Below are positions 6,192 through 6,388 of a stretch of 6,388 nucleotides of DNA, in pieces. How positions within the stretch are numbered: the first letter of the stretch is position 1; each line of letters begins with the position of its first letter. A program made the position numbers and the translations under genes. The DNA is taken from positions 1 to 6,388 of the forward strand of contig CAMXAV010000048.1 in the NCBI GenBank assembly GCA_947179285.1. Reading direction: 5' to 3'. The notes below the pieces were generated by a model. The model made no database searches. It was not told the DNA's origin and saw only the letters and a list, made by a program, of their open reading frames with translations. The DNA comes from an uncultured Helicobacter sp. GTDB lineage: Bacteria > Campylobacterota > Campylobacteria > Campylobacterales > Helicobacteraceae.

Positions 6192-6388
6192 ATGGCATTT
6201 GATTATGATAAATACCTTCGGGTCGATAAAATCCCCACTCTCTGGTGCTGGGGCTGTGGCGATGGCGTGATTCTCAAAAGCGTCATTCGCGCGATTGAGG
6301 CAATGGGCTGGGACATGGAACGCGATGGTTGCGTTGTGAGCGGGATTGGTTGTAGCGGGCGATTCTCGTCTTATATCAATTGCAACAC
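6192..6388 (+). CDS. oorB: 2-oxoglutarate:acceptor oxidoreductase beta subunit (5' part only)
   Basis: The first 65 codons are present and the frame is open to the window edge. The beta subunit binds the diphosphate of thiamine diphosphate and a [4Fe-4S] cluster. The visible part shows LWCWGCGDG (18-24 region) with Cys19 and Cys22, and GIGCSGRFSSYINCN (51-65) with Cys54, both characteristic of OorB/KorB and expected to supply cluster ligands. The ATG follows the oorA TAA with no gap, and its ribosome binding site AGGAG (6181-6185) lies inside the end of oorA, six bases upstream, so translation is probably coupled. In the known order oorC would follow, outside this window. Confidence 0.95.
   Translation, partial: MAFDYDKYLRVDKIPTLWCWGCGDGVILKSVIRAIEAMGWDMERDGCVVSGIGCSGRFSSYINCN

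Noticed and set aside
1..6388. Mobile element, CRISPR, toxin-antitoxin or defence system
   Set aside because: I found no transposase, integrase, terminal repeats, spaced direct repeats or accessory gene pair. Base composition looks uniform across the window, and all complete genes belong to known housekeeping or envelope families.

Overview
This 6,388-base window looks like a piece of chromosome from a Campylobacterota bacterium, most likely Helicobacter or a close relative such as Wolinella. The clues are a four-subunit-type 2-oxoglutarate:acceptor oxidoreductase operon in the order oorD-oorA-oorB, a malate dehydrogenase just upstream of it, and AT-rich promoter tracts with good -10 boxes but no convincing -35. 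Base composition is near 50% GC by eye, high for the group. The assignment rests on gene content and protein motifs read by eye, not on a database search.

Layout from left to right: (1) positions 1-32 hold the first ten codons of a minus-strand gene that leaves the window, with a strong ribosome binding site. (2) 33-183 is its leader and promoter region, with a compact set of inverted repeats. (3) 184-2745, minus strand, is a large AsmA/YhdP-like inner-membrane-anchored periplasmic protein. (4) 2699-3631, plus strand, is the endolytic murein transglycosylase MltG. The 5' ends of these two divergent genes overlap by 47 bases, so each gene's promoter must lie inside the other's coding sequence. 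(5) 3632-3715 is the mdh promoter region with a nine-T tract. (6) 3716-4660 is malate dehydrogenase. (7) 4661-4746 holds two back-to-back hairpins. (8) 4747-5058, 5067-6191 and 6192-end are oorD, oorA and the start of oorB, tightly packed and probably one transcript.

Functionally there are two blocks. The left block is cell envelope: a putative phospholipid-handling AsmA-like protein and a glycan-strand-terminating transglycosylase. The right block is central carbon metabolism: Mdh interconverts malate and oxaloacetate, and OorDABC decarboxylates 2-oxoglutarate to succinyl-CoA while passing electrons to a low-potential carrier. No sucCD genes lie between mdh and oorD here.

No stretch longer than about 150 bases lacks a gene. 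There are no tRNA or rRNA genes, CRISPR arrays, insertion sequences or broken genes. All genes are recognisable housekeeping or envelope families, and I see no undescribed multi-gene system. The most unusual features are regulatory: the overlapping divergent 5' ends, and the structured leaders at 70-112 and 4671-4715.
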